In this document: positions 9,722 to 19,300 of the stretch, piece after piece
Layout: each line of letters opens with the position of its first letter
Position numbering within the stretch: the first letter of the stretch is position 1
DNA from: Luteimonas sp. FCS-9
Lineage (GTDB): Bacteria; Pseudomonadota; Gammaproteobacteria; Xanthomonadales; Xanthomonadaceae
NCBI RefSeq assembly: GCF_001014645.1
Contig: NZ_LASZ01000014.1
Span: 1 to 64,000, forward strand
Direction of reading: 5' to 3'
DNA: 64,000 nucleotides
Translations under genes and position numbers: made by a program
The notes under the pieces: generated by a model
What the model was told of the DNA's origin: nothing
The model's database searches: none
What the model saw: the letters and a program-made list of their open reading frames with translations, nothing else

Positions 9722-10690
9722 ATGGACCGATACGAACGCATCCTCTCGCTGCACCGCATCCTCAAGACGTCGCGCTACCCCGTCACGGTGGCCCGGCTGC
9801 AGGACGAGCTGGAATGCTCGCGCGCCACGGTCTACCGCGACCTGGCGTTCCTGCGCGATGCGCTGATGGCGCCTGTCGTCGGCGACGGCGATGCCGGCTT
9901 CCGCTACGACAGCGACGAGGGCGACCGCTTCGAACTGCCGGGGCTGTGGCTGAGCTCGGGCGAGCTGCACGCGCTGCTCGCCGCGCAGCAGTTGCTCTCG
10001 CGCAGCGGTGGCGGGGTGCTGTCGAGCGCGTTGGCGCCGCTGCAGTCGAGGATCGAGAAGCTGCTCGACGAGCACTCGGCCGGCAAACAGTGGCCCGTGC
10101 AGCGCGTGCGCGTGGTGCCGCACCGCGGCCGGCGCATGGACGAGCACGCGTTCCGCAACGTCTGCTCGGCGGTGCTCGAGCGCCGGCAGCTCGCGTTCGA
10201 ATATCGCGCGCGTTCGACCGACGAGCGCACCCGCCGCACGGTCTCGCCGCAGCGGATCACCCACTACCGCGACAACTGGTACCTCGACGCCTGGGACCAC
10301 GACCGCGACGCGCTGCGCAGCTTCTCGGTCGATCGCATCGCCAATGCGCGCATGCTGCCCGGGCAGGCGCGCGACATCGAGGATGCCGAGCTCGACACCC
10401 ACCTGGCGGGCAGCTACGGCATCTTCTCCGGACCGCCCAAGGGCGTGGCGACGATCCTGTTCGAGGCCCGCGCCGCGCGCTGGGTCGCCGACGAGCACTG
10501 GCACTCGCAGCAGCAGGGTCGGTTCCTGCCCGACGGCCGCTACGAGCTCAAGGTGCCCTACAGCAACGCGCGCGAGCTGTTGATGGACGTGCTGCACTAC
10601 GGCGCGGACGCGCAGATCGCAGAACCCGTCGCGCTGCGCGAGCAGGCCCGCTCGCTGCTGGAGCTGGCGCTGTCGAAATACGAGCGCTGA
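9722..10690 (+). CDS. YafY-family transcriptional regulator (HTH + WYL domain)
   Basis: A 322-residue DNA-binding regulator. An HTH_11-type helix-turn-helix occupies residues 1-60 (TVARLQDELECSRATVYRDLAFL). A WYL domain follows at roughly 140-220 with the characteristic YRDNWYLDAWDH stretch, and a C-terminal extension completes the family architecture. WYL domains sense ligands, often nucleic-acid or nucleotide signals, and regulate DNA-repair or defence genes in many bacteria. No defence system is adjacent here, so the target is unknown. The start follows a -10-like hexamer by six bases. It is divergently transcribed from the proline-rich gene at 9008-9613, which it might regulate. Confidence 0.92.
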   Translation: MDRYERILSLHRILKTSRYPVTVARLQDELECSRATVYRDLAFLRDALMAPVVGDGDAGFRYDSDEGDRFELPGLWLSSGELHALLAAQQLLSRSGGGVLSSALAPLQSRIEKLLDEHSAGKQWPVQRVRVVPHRGRRMDEHAFRNVCSAVLERRQLAFEYRARSTDERTRRTVSPQRITHYRDNWYLDAWDHDRDALRSFSVDRIANARMLPGQARDIEDAELDTHLAGSYGIFSGPPKGVATILFEARAARWVADEHWHSQQQGRFLPDGRYELKVPYSNARELLMDVLHYGADAQIAEPVALREQARSLLELALSKYER

Positions 10691-10778
10691 GCCCGCGCCT
10701 GCCGTCCGCGAGGCCTGTCGCGGCGGCCGCCGCGTCCGCGTAGGGGAGGCGGGCCGCGTCCCGTTGCGCGAGCGTCTT

Positions 10779-10805
10779 CCGACCTCCGACCTCCGACCTC
10801 CGACC
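10779..10805. repeat. Heptanucleotide tandem repeat (ccgacct, nearly 4 copies)
   Basis: Three full ccgacct units and a fourth lacking its last base run without interruption. They lie in the non-coding gap between the WYL regulator and a small membrane protein gene, where changes in copy number would not alter a protein. Confidence 0.8.
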
Positions 10806-10959
10806 GTTGGTCGTCGGCCGCGGCGCGCGCATGACGGCCCGGCCCGGGCGCCGACATCGGGCGTGTGCCTGCCCGGGTGCGCGAAGTCGCAGCCCATGAG
10901 ATGGGGGCGTTCCAGACTTGCCGCATGGCCCGTCCGGGCAGGCTGCGAGGTCCGTCATC

Positions 10960-11310
10960 GTGTCGAACGTCGAACATCCCGCTTCCGATCCCCGTCCCCT
11001 GCTGGGCGCCGCCCTGCTCGGGCTGCTGTTCCTGGGCGCCGTCGCGCTGCTGTCGTTCCCGGGCCTGCGCACCGGCGTCGGGTTGGCCGGCTGGCCGCCG
11101 CTGTGGTTGGTGGGCATGCCCGCGGCCGCATGGACCACCTGGTGCGCGCTTTGCCTGCCGCGCCGCCGCAAGCCGGCCTCGTCAGCGGTCTTGCGGCGGC
11201 GTCGGCCGGGCCTTGCCCAGGCCGCGCGCCGTCCCGCGCCGCGTCGCCGCGGGCACGTCTCGGTCCGCGCCGCGCTGGCCGCGGCCGGCCTGTTGCCGAT
11301 GCCGCGCTGA
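10960..11310 (+). CDS. Small membrane protein, function unknown
   Basis: A product of about 116 residues starting at the GTG at 10960 (VSNVEHPASD). Two hydrophobic stretches are visible: LLGAALLGLLFLGAVALL, and a later GLAGWPPLWLVGMPAAAWTTW. A strongly basic tail follows (many Arg, about residues 65-100). I do not recognise a family. The start is uncertain: the frame is open to an ATG at 10918, and the ribosome binding site is weak. It could be a small inner-membrane protein with a cytoplasmic basic tail, or a non-coding open frame; the two clear membrane segments favour a real gene. Confidence 0.5.
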   Translation: MSNVEHPASDPRPLLGAALLGLLFLGAVALLSFPGLRTGVGLAGWPPLWLVGMPAAAWTTWCALCLPRRRKPASSAVLRRRRPGLAQAARRPAPRRRGHVSVRAALAAAGLLPMPR

Positions 11311-11334
11311 CCGGGGCGCCGCCGGCTCCCCCCG

Positions 11335-11402
11335 CTGTAGGAGCGCGCTCGCGCGCGATGAAGCTTTCCCGGGAGCGCCTTCGCGCGCGAGCGCTCCCAC
11401 AG
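11335..11402. repeat. REP-type palindromic element (two inverted REP units)
   Basis: Two inverted arms, ctgtaggagcgcgctcgcgc onward (11335-11358) and tcgcgcgcgagcgctcccac onward (11381-11402), match each other except for one substitution and a 2-base insertion. The tgt-aggagcg...gcgcga pattern is that of Pseudomonas/Xanthomonad REP sequences. A central 22 bases separates the arms. It lies in the gap before the first S9 peptidase gene. No RAYT transposase gene is in the window. Confidence 0.75.
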
Positions 11403-11494
11403 GAACCCCGCCGCCGTGACTTTGGTCACGCGGCCGGCGGCGGTGGTGCGTGCTAGCGTTGGCGGTTGTCCGCCCAGGCACCACCGGAGCCGCC

Positions 11495-13603
11495 ATGTCC
11501 CCGTTGTCCAAGTTCTGCCTCGCCGCCGGGGTCGCCGCCGGCCTGTCGATGGGCGCCGCATCCGCCCAGGAGACCGCCGTGAACGACCCCCACCAGTGGC
11601 TCGAAGCCGTCACCGACGACAAGGCCCTCGACTGGGTCCGCACCCAGAACGCGAAGGCCGAGGCCGAGCTCGCCGACACGGCCGAATTCCGGCGGCTCGA
11701 GGCCGACCTGCTGGCGATCTACGACTCCGACGACAAGATCCCCGTCGCCTACAAGCAGGGCGAGTGGTACTACAACTTCTGGCGCGACCGGAACCACGAG
11801 CGCGGCATCTGGCGCCGCACCACGCTCGAGGAATACCGCAAGCCGCAGCCGAAGTGGGAGACCGTGCTCGACCTCGACGCGCTCAACAAGGCCGAGGGGG
11901 AGAACTGGGTCTGGCACGGCGCCAGCTGCCTGCGTCCGGCCTACACGCGTTGCCTGATCGCGCTGTCGCGCGGCGGCGCCGATGCCGACGTCACCCGCGA
12001 GTTCGACCTGTCGACCAAGTCCTGGGTCGAGGGCGGCTTCTTCCGCGACGAGGCCAAGGGCGGGCTGGGCTGGATCGACGAGAACACCGTCTACGCCTAC
12101 ACCGACTTCGGCGACGGCTCGCTGACCAGTTCGGGCTACCCGCGCATCGTCAAGCAGCTGGCGCGCGGCCAGTCGATGGACCAGGCCACGCTCGTCTACG
12201 AGGGCCAGGCCGACGACATGTACATCGCCGCGATGCGCGACGACACGCCGGGCTTCGAACGCGACTTCGTCAGCCGCACGCTGGCGTTCTACAACGACGA
12301 GTTGTACCTGCGCGGTGCAAATGGCGAGCTGACCAAGGTCTATGCCCCCAACTCGGCCAACAAGTCAGTCCACCGCGAGTGGCTGATGCTCGAGCTGCGC
12401 GAGGCCTGGGAGGTCGGCGGCCGCAGCTATCCGGCCGGCGCGCTGCTGGTGACGAAGTTCGACGACTTCATGGCAGGCAAGCGCGAGTTCGAAGCGCTGT
12501 TCGAGCCCAGCGAGACCACCTCGCTCGCCGGCGCGACGTGGACGAAGCACCACCTCGTCCTCAACGTGCTCGAGGACGTCAAGAACACGCTCACGGTGCT
12601 GACGCCGGGCGCCGACGGCTGGGCGCGCAGCGCGCTGGCCGGCGTGCCGGAACTGGGCACGGTCGCGGTCAGCGCGGTCGACAGCGACGAGTCCGACGCG
12701 GTGTGGATGACGGTCACCGACTACCTCACCCCGAGCACGCTGATGCTCGCCGAGGTCGGCAGCGACAAGGCGCCGGACACGCTCAAGACGATGCCGGCGT
12801 TCTTCGATGCGTCCACGCATGAGGTCGAACAGCATTTCGCCACGTCCAAGGACGGCACCCGCGTGCCTTACTTCCTCGTGCGCCCGAAGGACATGCAGCT
12901 CGACGGCAGCAACCCGACGCTGCTCTACGGCTACGGCGGCTTCGAGATCTCGCTTACCCCGGGCTACTCGGGCGGCGTGGGCAAGGGCTGGCTGGAGAAG
13001 GGTGGGGTGTACGCGGTCGCCAACATCCGCGGCGGCGGCGAGTACGGCCCGCGCTGGCACCAGGCCGCGCTCAAGCAGAACCGCCACAAGGCCTACGAGG
13101 ACTTCGCCGCGGTCGCGCAGGACATGATCGCCCGCAAGATCACCTCGCCGGCGCACCTGGGCATCCGCGGCGGCAGCAACGGCGGCCTGCTGACCGGCAA
13201 CATGCTCACCCAGTATCCCGAGCTGTTCGGCGCGGTGGTGATCCAGGTGCCGCTGCTCGACATGCAGCGCTATCACCAGCTGCTCGCCGGCGCGTCGTGG
13301 ATGGCCGAGTACGGCAATCCGGACAAGCCCGAGGAGTGGGCGTTCATCCGCACGTTCTCGCCCTACCACCTGTTCGACCCGGCGAAGGACTATCCGCCGA
13401 CGCTGATCCTGACCTCCACGCGCGACGACCGCGTGCACCCCGGCCATGCGCGCAAGATGATGGCCAGGATGTCGGAGGCCGGAAAGGACGTGCGCTACTA
13501 CGAGAACATCGAGGGCGGCCACGGCGGCGCGGCGAACAACCGCCAGCAGGCGCACATGGACGCGCTGTACCTGACGTTCCTGTGGCAGCAGCTGGCCAAG
13601 TGA
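11495..13603 (+). CDS. Secreted prolyl oligopeptidase (peptidase S9A)
   Basis: A serine peptidase of about 702 residues that cleaves short peptides, typically after proline. Residues 1-25 (MSPLSKFCLAAGVAAGL..ASAQ) look like a signal peptide, so it probably acts in the periplasm. A beta-propeller region (about 90-420) is followed by an alpha/beta-hydrolase domain. The active serine is in GGSNGG, the aspartate in TSTRDDRVHPGH and the histidine in EGGHGGAANN near the C-terminus. The ATG at 11495 is chosen because it starts the signal peptide; the frame is open to 11450. A second S9 peptidase gene follows after 73 bases in the same direction. Confidence 0.93.
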   Translation: MSPLSKFCLAAGVAAGLSMGAASAQETAVNDPHQWLEAVTDDKALDWVRTQNAKAEAELADTAEFRRLEADLLAIYDSDDKIPVAYKQGEWYYNFWRDRNHERGIWRRTTLEEYRKPQPKWETVLDLDALNKAEGENWVWHGASCLRPAYTRCLIALSRGGADADVTREFDLSTKSWVEGGFFRDEAKGGLGWIDENTVYAYTDFGDGSLTSSGYPRIVKQLARGQSMDQATLVYEGQADDMYIAAMRDDTPGFERDFVSRTLAFYNDELYLRGANGELTKVYAPNSANKSVHREWLMLELREAWEVGGRSYPAGALLVTKFDDFMAGKREFEALFEPSETTSLAGATWTKHHLVLNVLEDVKNTLTVLTPGADGWARSALAGVPELGTVAVSAVDSDESDAVWMTVTDYLTPSTLMLAEVGSDKAPDTLKTMPAFFDASTHEVEQHFATSKDGTRVPYFLVRPKDMQLDGSNPTLLYGYGGFEISLTPGYSGGVGKGWLEKGGVYAVANIRGGGEYGPRWHQAALKQNRHKAYEDFAAVAQDMIARKITSPAHLGIRGGSNGGLLTGNMLTQYPELFGAVVIQVPLLDMQRYHQLLAGASWMAEYGNPDKPEEWAFIRTFSPYHLFDPAKDYPPTLILTSTRDDRVHPGHARKMMARMSEAGKDVRYYENIEGGHGGAANNRQQAHMDALYLTFLWQQLAK

Positions 13604-13676
13604 TTCCTCCCCGCACCGGTCGCGCCCGCGGCCGGTGCCCCTGGCAGCGTCGCGATCGCGGCGCACGGACCCCTCG

Positions 13677-15887
13677 ATGACGACCTCCTTTTCCCGCGCC
13701 GCCATGCTGGCCGCGCCGATCCTGACGAGCCTGAGCCTGATGAGCGTTTCCCTGTCCGCGTCCGCCGCGCTGCCGGCGCCGCCCGACGCCGAGCAGCGTC
13801 CGCATACCGTCGAGGCGCCGCACGGCGCCAAGCGCGAGGATCCCTACTACTGGCTGCGCGACGACAAGCGCGAGGACCGGGCGATGCTCGGCTACCTGGA
13901 GGCCGAGAACGCCTACGCCGACGCTGTGCTCGCGCCGCTCAAGGCAGTCGAGGACCGCCTGTACGACGAGATCGTCGGCCGCATCCAGCAGGACGACAGC
14001 TCGGTGCCCTACCGCGACCGCGGCTTCTGGTACTACTCGCGTTTCGAGACCGGCAAGGACTATCCGGTGCATGCCCGCCGCGCCGACGCCCCCGGCGTCG
14101 ACGCGCTGTCGATCCAGGCCGCCAACGCCCGGGGCGACTTCGCCGGCGAGCAGGTCCTGCTCGACGTCAACCAGCTCGCCGAGGGCAAGGACTACTACTC
14201 GGTCGGCGACTGGGACGTGACCCGCGACAACCGCATCCTCGCCTACGCCGACGACACCAACGGACGTCGCCAGTACACGGTGCGCTTCAGGAATCTCGAA
14301 ACCGGCGAGGTCTATCCCGAGACCATCCCCGGCGTGTCGGCGAACCTCGTCTGGGCCGACGACGGCAAGACCCTGTTCTACGTCGAGAACGACCCCGAGA
14401 CGCTGCTGACCGTGCGTGTGAAGAAGCACGTGCTCGGCACGCCGGTCGCCGACGACGTGCTGGTCTACGAGGAGAAGGACGACAGCTTCTACATGGGCAT
14501 CGACCGCACGCGCGACGACAGGTTCATCGTCATCGGCGTCGGCAGCACCGTGTCGAGCGAGACGCGCTACGCGCCGGCCGATAACCCGGAGACCTTCACC
14601 GTGCTCGCGCCGCGCGCGCGCGACGTCGAGTACGACGCCGATCATCTGGGCGACCGCTGGGTCATCCGCACCAACGCGGACAAGGCGACCAACTTCAAGC
14701 TCGTCACCGCGCCGAGCAATGCCACGTCGCGCAAGCAGTGGACCGATCTGGTGCCGCATCGCGACGACGTCTACATCGAAGGCTACGAGCTGTTCGACGG
14801 CTTCACCGCGATCGAGGAACGCGCGCAGGCGCTGACCCGCGTGCGCGTGCTCAAGAATGATGGCAGCGACACGTTCGTGCAGGCCGACGAGCCGGCGTAC
14901 GCGATGGGCCTGTCGATCAACTCCGAGCCCGACACCGACTGGCTGCGCTACAGCTATACCTCGCTGACCACGCCGGCGACGGCGTTCGAGGTCAACACGC
15001 GCACCGGCGAGCGTCGCCAGCTCAAGCAGCAGGCGGTGATCGGCTACGACCCGGCGAACTACGTCACCGAGCGCGTGTGGACGACCGCGCGCGACGGCAA
15101 GCGCGTGCCGGTCTCGCTGGTCTACCGCAAGGGGTTCGCGAAGGACGGCACCGCCGCGCTGCTGCAGTACGGCTACGGCAGCTACGGCGCGTCGATGGAT
15201 CCGGGCTTCTCGGTGACCAATGTCAGCCTGCTCGATCGCGGCATGGTCTACGCGATCGCGCACATCCGCGGCGGCGAGGAGATGGGCCGCGCCTGGTACG
15301 ACGATGGCAAGCTGCTCAACAAGGTCAACACCTTCACCGACTTCATCGACGTCACCGACGATCTGGTGAAGCAGGGGTATGCGGCGCCCGATCGCGTCGC
15401 CGCCTACGGCGGCAGCGCCGGCGGCCTGCTGATGGGCGCGATCTCGAACATGGCGCCGGACAAGTACCGCGTGATCCTGTCCCAGGTGCCGTTCGTCGAC
15501 GTGGTCACGACGATGCTCGACCCGAGCATCCCGCTGACGACCAACGAGTACGACGAGTGGGGCAACCCCGAGGACAAGCGCTACTACGATTACATCCTCG
15601 GCTACTCGCCCTACGACAACCTCGAGGCCAAGGCCTATCCGGCGATGTTCGTCGGCACCGGCCTGTGGGACTCGCAGGTGCAGTACTGGGAGCCGGCGAA
15701 GTACGTCGCGCGGCTGCGCGACCTCAACACCGGCACGCATCCGGTGGTGTTCCGGACGAACATGGAGGCCGGCCACGGCGGCAAGTCGGGCCGCTTCCGC
15801 CGCTACCGCGAGTCGGCCGAGATGTATGCGTTCATGCTCGACCAGCTGGGCCTGCGCGAGGCCCAGGCCGCGCAGGCCGGTCGCTGA
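13677..15887 (+). CDS. ptrB: Oligopeptidase B-like serine peptidase (S9A), exported
   Basis: A 736-residue serine peptidase of the oligopeptidase B type, which cleaves oligopeptides after Arg or Lys. Residues 1-35 look like a signal peptide, and the mature part opens with the family motif KREDPYYWLRDD. The catalytic serine is in GGSAGG. The segment SQVPFVDVVTTMLDPSIPLT is characteristic of PtrB, the histidine is in EAGHGGKSGR and the aspartate lies in the GLWDSQVQ loop. Classical enterobacterial PtrB is cytoplasmic, so export here is inferred from the leader. The ATG at 13677 is preferred over the open frame back to 13635. It forms a tandem pair with the previous S9 gene. Confidence 0.92.
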   Translation: MTTSFSRAAMLAAPILTSLSLMSVSLSASAALPAPPDAEQRPHTVEAPHGAKREDPYYWLRDDKREDRAMLGYLEAENAYADAVLAPLKAVEDRLYDEIVGRIQQDDSSVPYRDRGFWYYSRFETGKDYPVHARRADAPGVDALSIQAANARGDFAGEQVLLDVNQLAEGKDYYSVGDWDVTRDNRILAYADDTNGRRQYTVRFRNLETGEVYPETIPGVSANLVWADDGKTLFYVENDPETLLTVRVKKHVLGTPVADDVLVYEEKDDSFYMGIDRTRDDRFIVIGVGSTVSSETRYAPADNPETFTVLAPRARDVEYDADHLGDRWVIRTNADKATNFKLVTAPSNATSRKQWTDLVPHRDDVYIEGYELFDGFTAIEERAQALTRVRVLKNDGSDTFVQADEPAYAMGLSINSEPDTDWLRYSYTSLTTPATAFEVNTRTGERRQLKQQAVIGYDPANYVTERVWTTARDGKRVPVSLVYRKGFAKDGTAALLQYGYGSYGASMDPGFSVTNVSLLDRGMVYAIAHIRGGEEMGRAWYDDGKLLNKVNTFTDFIDVTDDLVKQGYAAPDRVAAYGGSAGGLLMGAISNMAPDKYRVILSQVPFVDVVTTMLDPSIPLTTNEYDEWGNPEDKRYYDYILGYSPYDNLEAKAYPAMFVGTGLWDSQVQYWEPAKYVARLRDLNTGTHPVVFRTNMEAGHGGKSGRFRRYRESAEMYAFMLDQLGLREAQAAQAGR

Positions 15888-15968
15888 GGCGTGCCCGGCG
15901 GCCCGTTGACGCGGGCCGCCGGGCGTAGCAGAATGCGCGGCTCGTCGCGAATGCGACGGGTGCCCGAT

Positions 15969-16045
15969 GGCTATGTAGCTCAGCCGGTTAGAGCACAGCA
16001 CTCATAATGCTGGGGTCGGTGGTTCGAGTCCACCCATAGCCACCA
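15969..16045 (+). tRNA. tRNA-Met (CAT), elongator type
   Basis: The cloverleaf is complete: acceptor ggctatg/catagcc, D arm gctc/gagc, anticodon stem cagca/tgctg with loop ctcataa, T arm ggtgg/ccacc, and encoded CCA. Acceptor stem and variable loop (gggtc) closely match enterobacterial elongator tRNA-Met. A terminator follows. Confidence 0.93.
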
Positions 16046-16059
16046 TCGGCGCATCCCCG

Positions 16060-16086
16060 AAAAACCCGCCTGCATGGCGGGTTTTT
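16060..16086 (+). terminator. Intrinsic terminator after tRNA-Met
   Basis: A stem of 10 bp (16061-16070 with 16076-16085, core acccgcc/ggcgggt) with loop tgcat is followed by T residues. It lies 15 bases after the tRNA. Confidence 0.9.
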
Positions 16087-16390
16087 GCTGTCCGGGGCCC
16101 GGTCGCGCCGCGGCTGTGCCGGCCGTATCGCAGGCAGGGTCCGGCCTCCGGCTTGTCCGGCCGCTCCCGGATCGCGCCGCGCGCTCGGCGGCGATGCCCC
16201 CCCCCGGCGGGCCCCGTGCCAACGATGCACGCTCGGCCTGCCGCCCGGCAGGTCCGCTCACGGCAACGTGGCGATGTCCGGCGCAGGGTCGATGCATGGA
16301 CGCCTCTTTCGATCTGCTGTCGCCCTCGCGTGCCGCCCTGCACGGCGGGATCGGCAACGGAATGCGATCGATGCCGCGGGCGCATTGCCG
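16087..16390. other. Intergenic stretch before the trimodular gene, no separate gene seen
   Basis: About 300 bases. The downstream frame stays open throughout, so its true start could lie earlier (for example the in-frame ATG near 16293), but these residues look like random high-GC translation. A run of nine C (16197-16205) is the only conspicuous feature. Confidence 0.4.
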
Positions 16391-19300
16391 ATGAGCGCGC
16401 CGACTGCGCCGTTCGCCGGGTTCTGGCAGGCCGGGTTCGAAGGCGCTGACCACGTCAACGGCAGCGCGCAGGCGCTGTGCATGAATTCGGCGACCGGCCA
16501 CTTGGCCGACCCCGCTGGCGACTACCGCCGCATGGCGCGGCTGGGCCTGCGCTGCGCCCGCGAGAGCGCGGGCTGGCGCTCGATCGAGCGCGCCGGCGAC
16601 GGGCGCTACGATTTCGACGGCGTTGGCCTCCGGGCGCGTGCTGCGCGTGCGCACGGCATTCAGCTGCTGTGGACGTTCTTCCACTACGGCATGCCGCAGG
16701 GTCTGGACATCTTCTCGCCGACGTTCGTCGCGCGCTTCGCCGACTACGCGCATGCGCTGGCGCGGTTTCTGGTCCCGTACCACATGGACGGCGAGGTGCC
16801 GGTCTACACGCCGGTCAACGAGATCTCGTTCCTCGCCTGGGCGGTGTGCGAGACCGGGCTGATGCACCCGCACCGCGGCGATCGCCCGCATGACGGCCAT
16901 GCGCTGAAGATGCAGCTGGTGCGCGCGGCGATCGCGGCGACCGACGCGATCCACGCGGCCGATCCGCGCGCGCGGATCCTGTCGGTCGACCCGCTGATCC
17001 ACGTCGTGGCCGACACGCCCGAACGCGCCGACGACGCGCAGCGCGAGGCCGGATTCCAGTACCACGCCTGGGACATGCTCGCCGGCCGCCTGGAGCCGCA
17101 GCCCGGCGGGTCGATGCGGCACCTGGACATCGTCGGCATCAATTACTACCCACACAACCAATGGATCGTCGGCAGCCGCGACACGTTGCGCTGGCCCGAC
17201 GATCCACGACGCCGGCCGCTGTCGGCGCTGCTGCTCGACGTGCACGCGCGCTACGGCCGGCCGATGGCGATCAGCGAGACCAGCCATACCGACGCGCAGC
17301 GCGGACCGTGGCTGGCCGACGTCTGCGCGGAGGTCGCGCTCGCCCGTGACGGCGGCGCCCGCGTCGACGGGATCTGCCTGTACCCGGCGCTCGACCGGCC
17401 CGACTGGGAGCAGCCCGCGCACTGGCATCGCAGCGGCCTGTGGCACGTGCAGCCGGGCACGCTCGAACGCCGGCTCGACGCCGACTACGCGCAGGCGCTC
17501 GCGCGTGCGCAACACACGATGCGACGCGCGGACCGTCCGCCGTCCGTCCACTTCGGAACCACCATGAAGACTCTGATCGTGTTCTCGCACCTGCGCTGGG
17601 GCTTCGTCTACCAGCGCCCGCAGCACCTGCTCGGCCGCCTCGCGGCGCACTGGGACATCCTGTTCGTCGAGGAGCCGGTGCCCGGCGATCCCGGACTGCA
17701 CGTCACCACGCCGGCGCCCGGGGTCACCGTGCTGCAGCCGCGCACGCGCGCCGAGGGGCATGGCTTCGCCGACAGCCAGTTCGAACCGGTCGGCGCGCTG
17801 CTGCGCGCGTATCTCGCGGGACACGACGTCGGCCGCTACGGCGTCTGGCTCTACACCCCGATGGCGCTGCCGCTGCTCGCCGGTCTGGCGCCGGAGGTCG
17901 TCGTCTACGATTGCATGGACGAGCTGAGCGCGTTCAAGGACGCGCCGCCGCAACTGCTGCGGCGCGAGACCACGCTGCTCGACATCGCCAGCGTGGTGTT
18001 CACCGGCGGGCCCTCGCTCTACGACGCCAAGCGCACCGCCAGTCCCAACGTGCATGCGCTGCCCAGCAGCGTCGACGCGGCGCACTTCGCGCCGCGCGAG
18101 GCAGGCGCGGTGGCGGAGCGGCTGTTCGCGGGCATCGCGCATCCGCGGCTGGGCTATTACGGCGTGATCGACGAGCGCCTGGACCTGGACCTGCTCGCCG
18201 GCCTGGCCGACGCCCGGCCCGACTGGCAGGTCTGCCTGGTGGGCCCCGTCGTCAAGATCGACCCGGCGTCGCTGCCGCAGCGCGCGAACCTGCACTACCT
18301 GCCGCAGCAGGCCTACGAGGATCTGCCCGAGGTGCTCGCGGCCTGGGACGTCTGCCTGATGCCGTTCGCGCGCAACGAGGCCACCCGCTTCATCAGTCCG
18401 ACCAAGACGCTCGAGTACATGGGCGCCGGCAAGCCGGTGGTCAGCACCGAGATCGCGGACGTGCGCCGGCTGTATGCCGATGGGGTCGCGCTGGCGACCG
18501 GCACCGACGCGTTCGTGGCGGCCTGCGAGGCGGCGCTGGGCGAATCGGGGCCGCAGCGCGAGGCGCGGCAGGCGGCGCAGCGGCGGCTCGTCGCGCGCAC
18601 GTCCTGGGATGCCGCGGCCGAGACGGTCGCGCGCGAGATCGGCGCCGCACTGGCCCACGGGCTGCGGCCGCGGGCGAAGGCGTACCTGGCTGGCCGCCAG
18701 GTCGTCCCGCTGGCGGCGTCCGAGCGCGCGGGTGCGCGCGCCGCACCGGTCGACTGCCTGATCGTCGGCGCCGGGCCCACCGGCCTGTCGGCGGCGCTGC
18801 ACTACGGTGCCGGCAGCCTGCTCGTCGAGGCCAACGACCGGGTCGGCGGCTGGTGCCGGTCGATCGAGGACCACGGCTTCGTGTTCGACTATGCCGGCCA
18901 CATCATGTTCTCCAACGACGCCGACGTACTGGCGCTGTACGAGAAGCTGCTCGGCGACAACCTGCATTGGCAGGACCGCGAGGCCTGGATCTACAGCAAG
19001 GGCGTGCACACGCGCTATCCGTTCCAGAGCGCGCTGTACGGACTGCCGACGGACGTGCTCAAGGAATGCCTGGTCGGCGCGATCGAGGCGCGCTTCGGCG
19101 CGATCGACGGCAGCGGCGAGCAGGCGACGCCGCGGTCCTGCGACGCCCGGGCCGCGCGGCTGGAGGACTGCTGCGCCGACGGCGTCGTGCCCGCGGACCC
19201 GGCCGGCGACGTCAAGGACCACGCCGGCACGGCGGTCGCGCTGTCGAAGCGTCGCGCGCCGCGCAACTTCGAGGCGTTCATCTACGAGGTCTGGGGCGCC

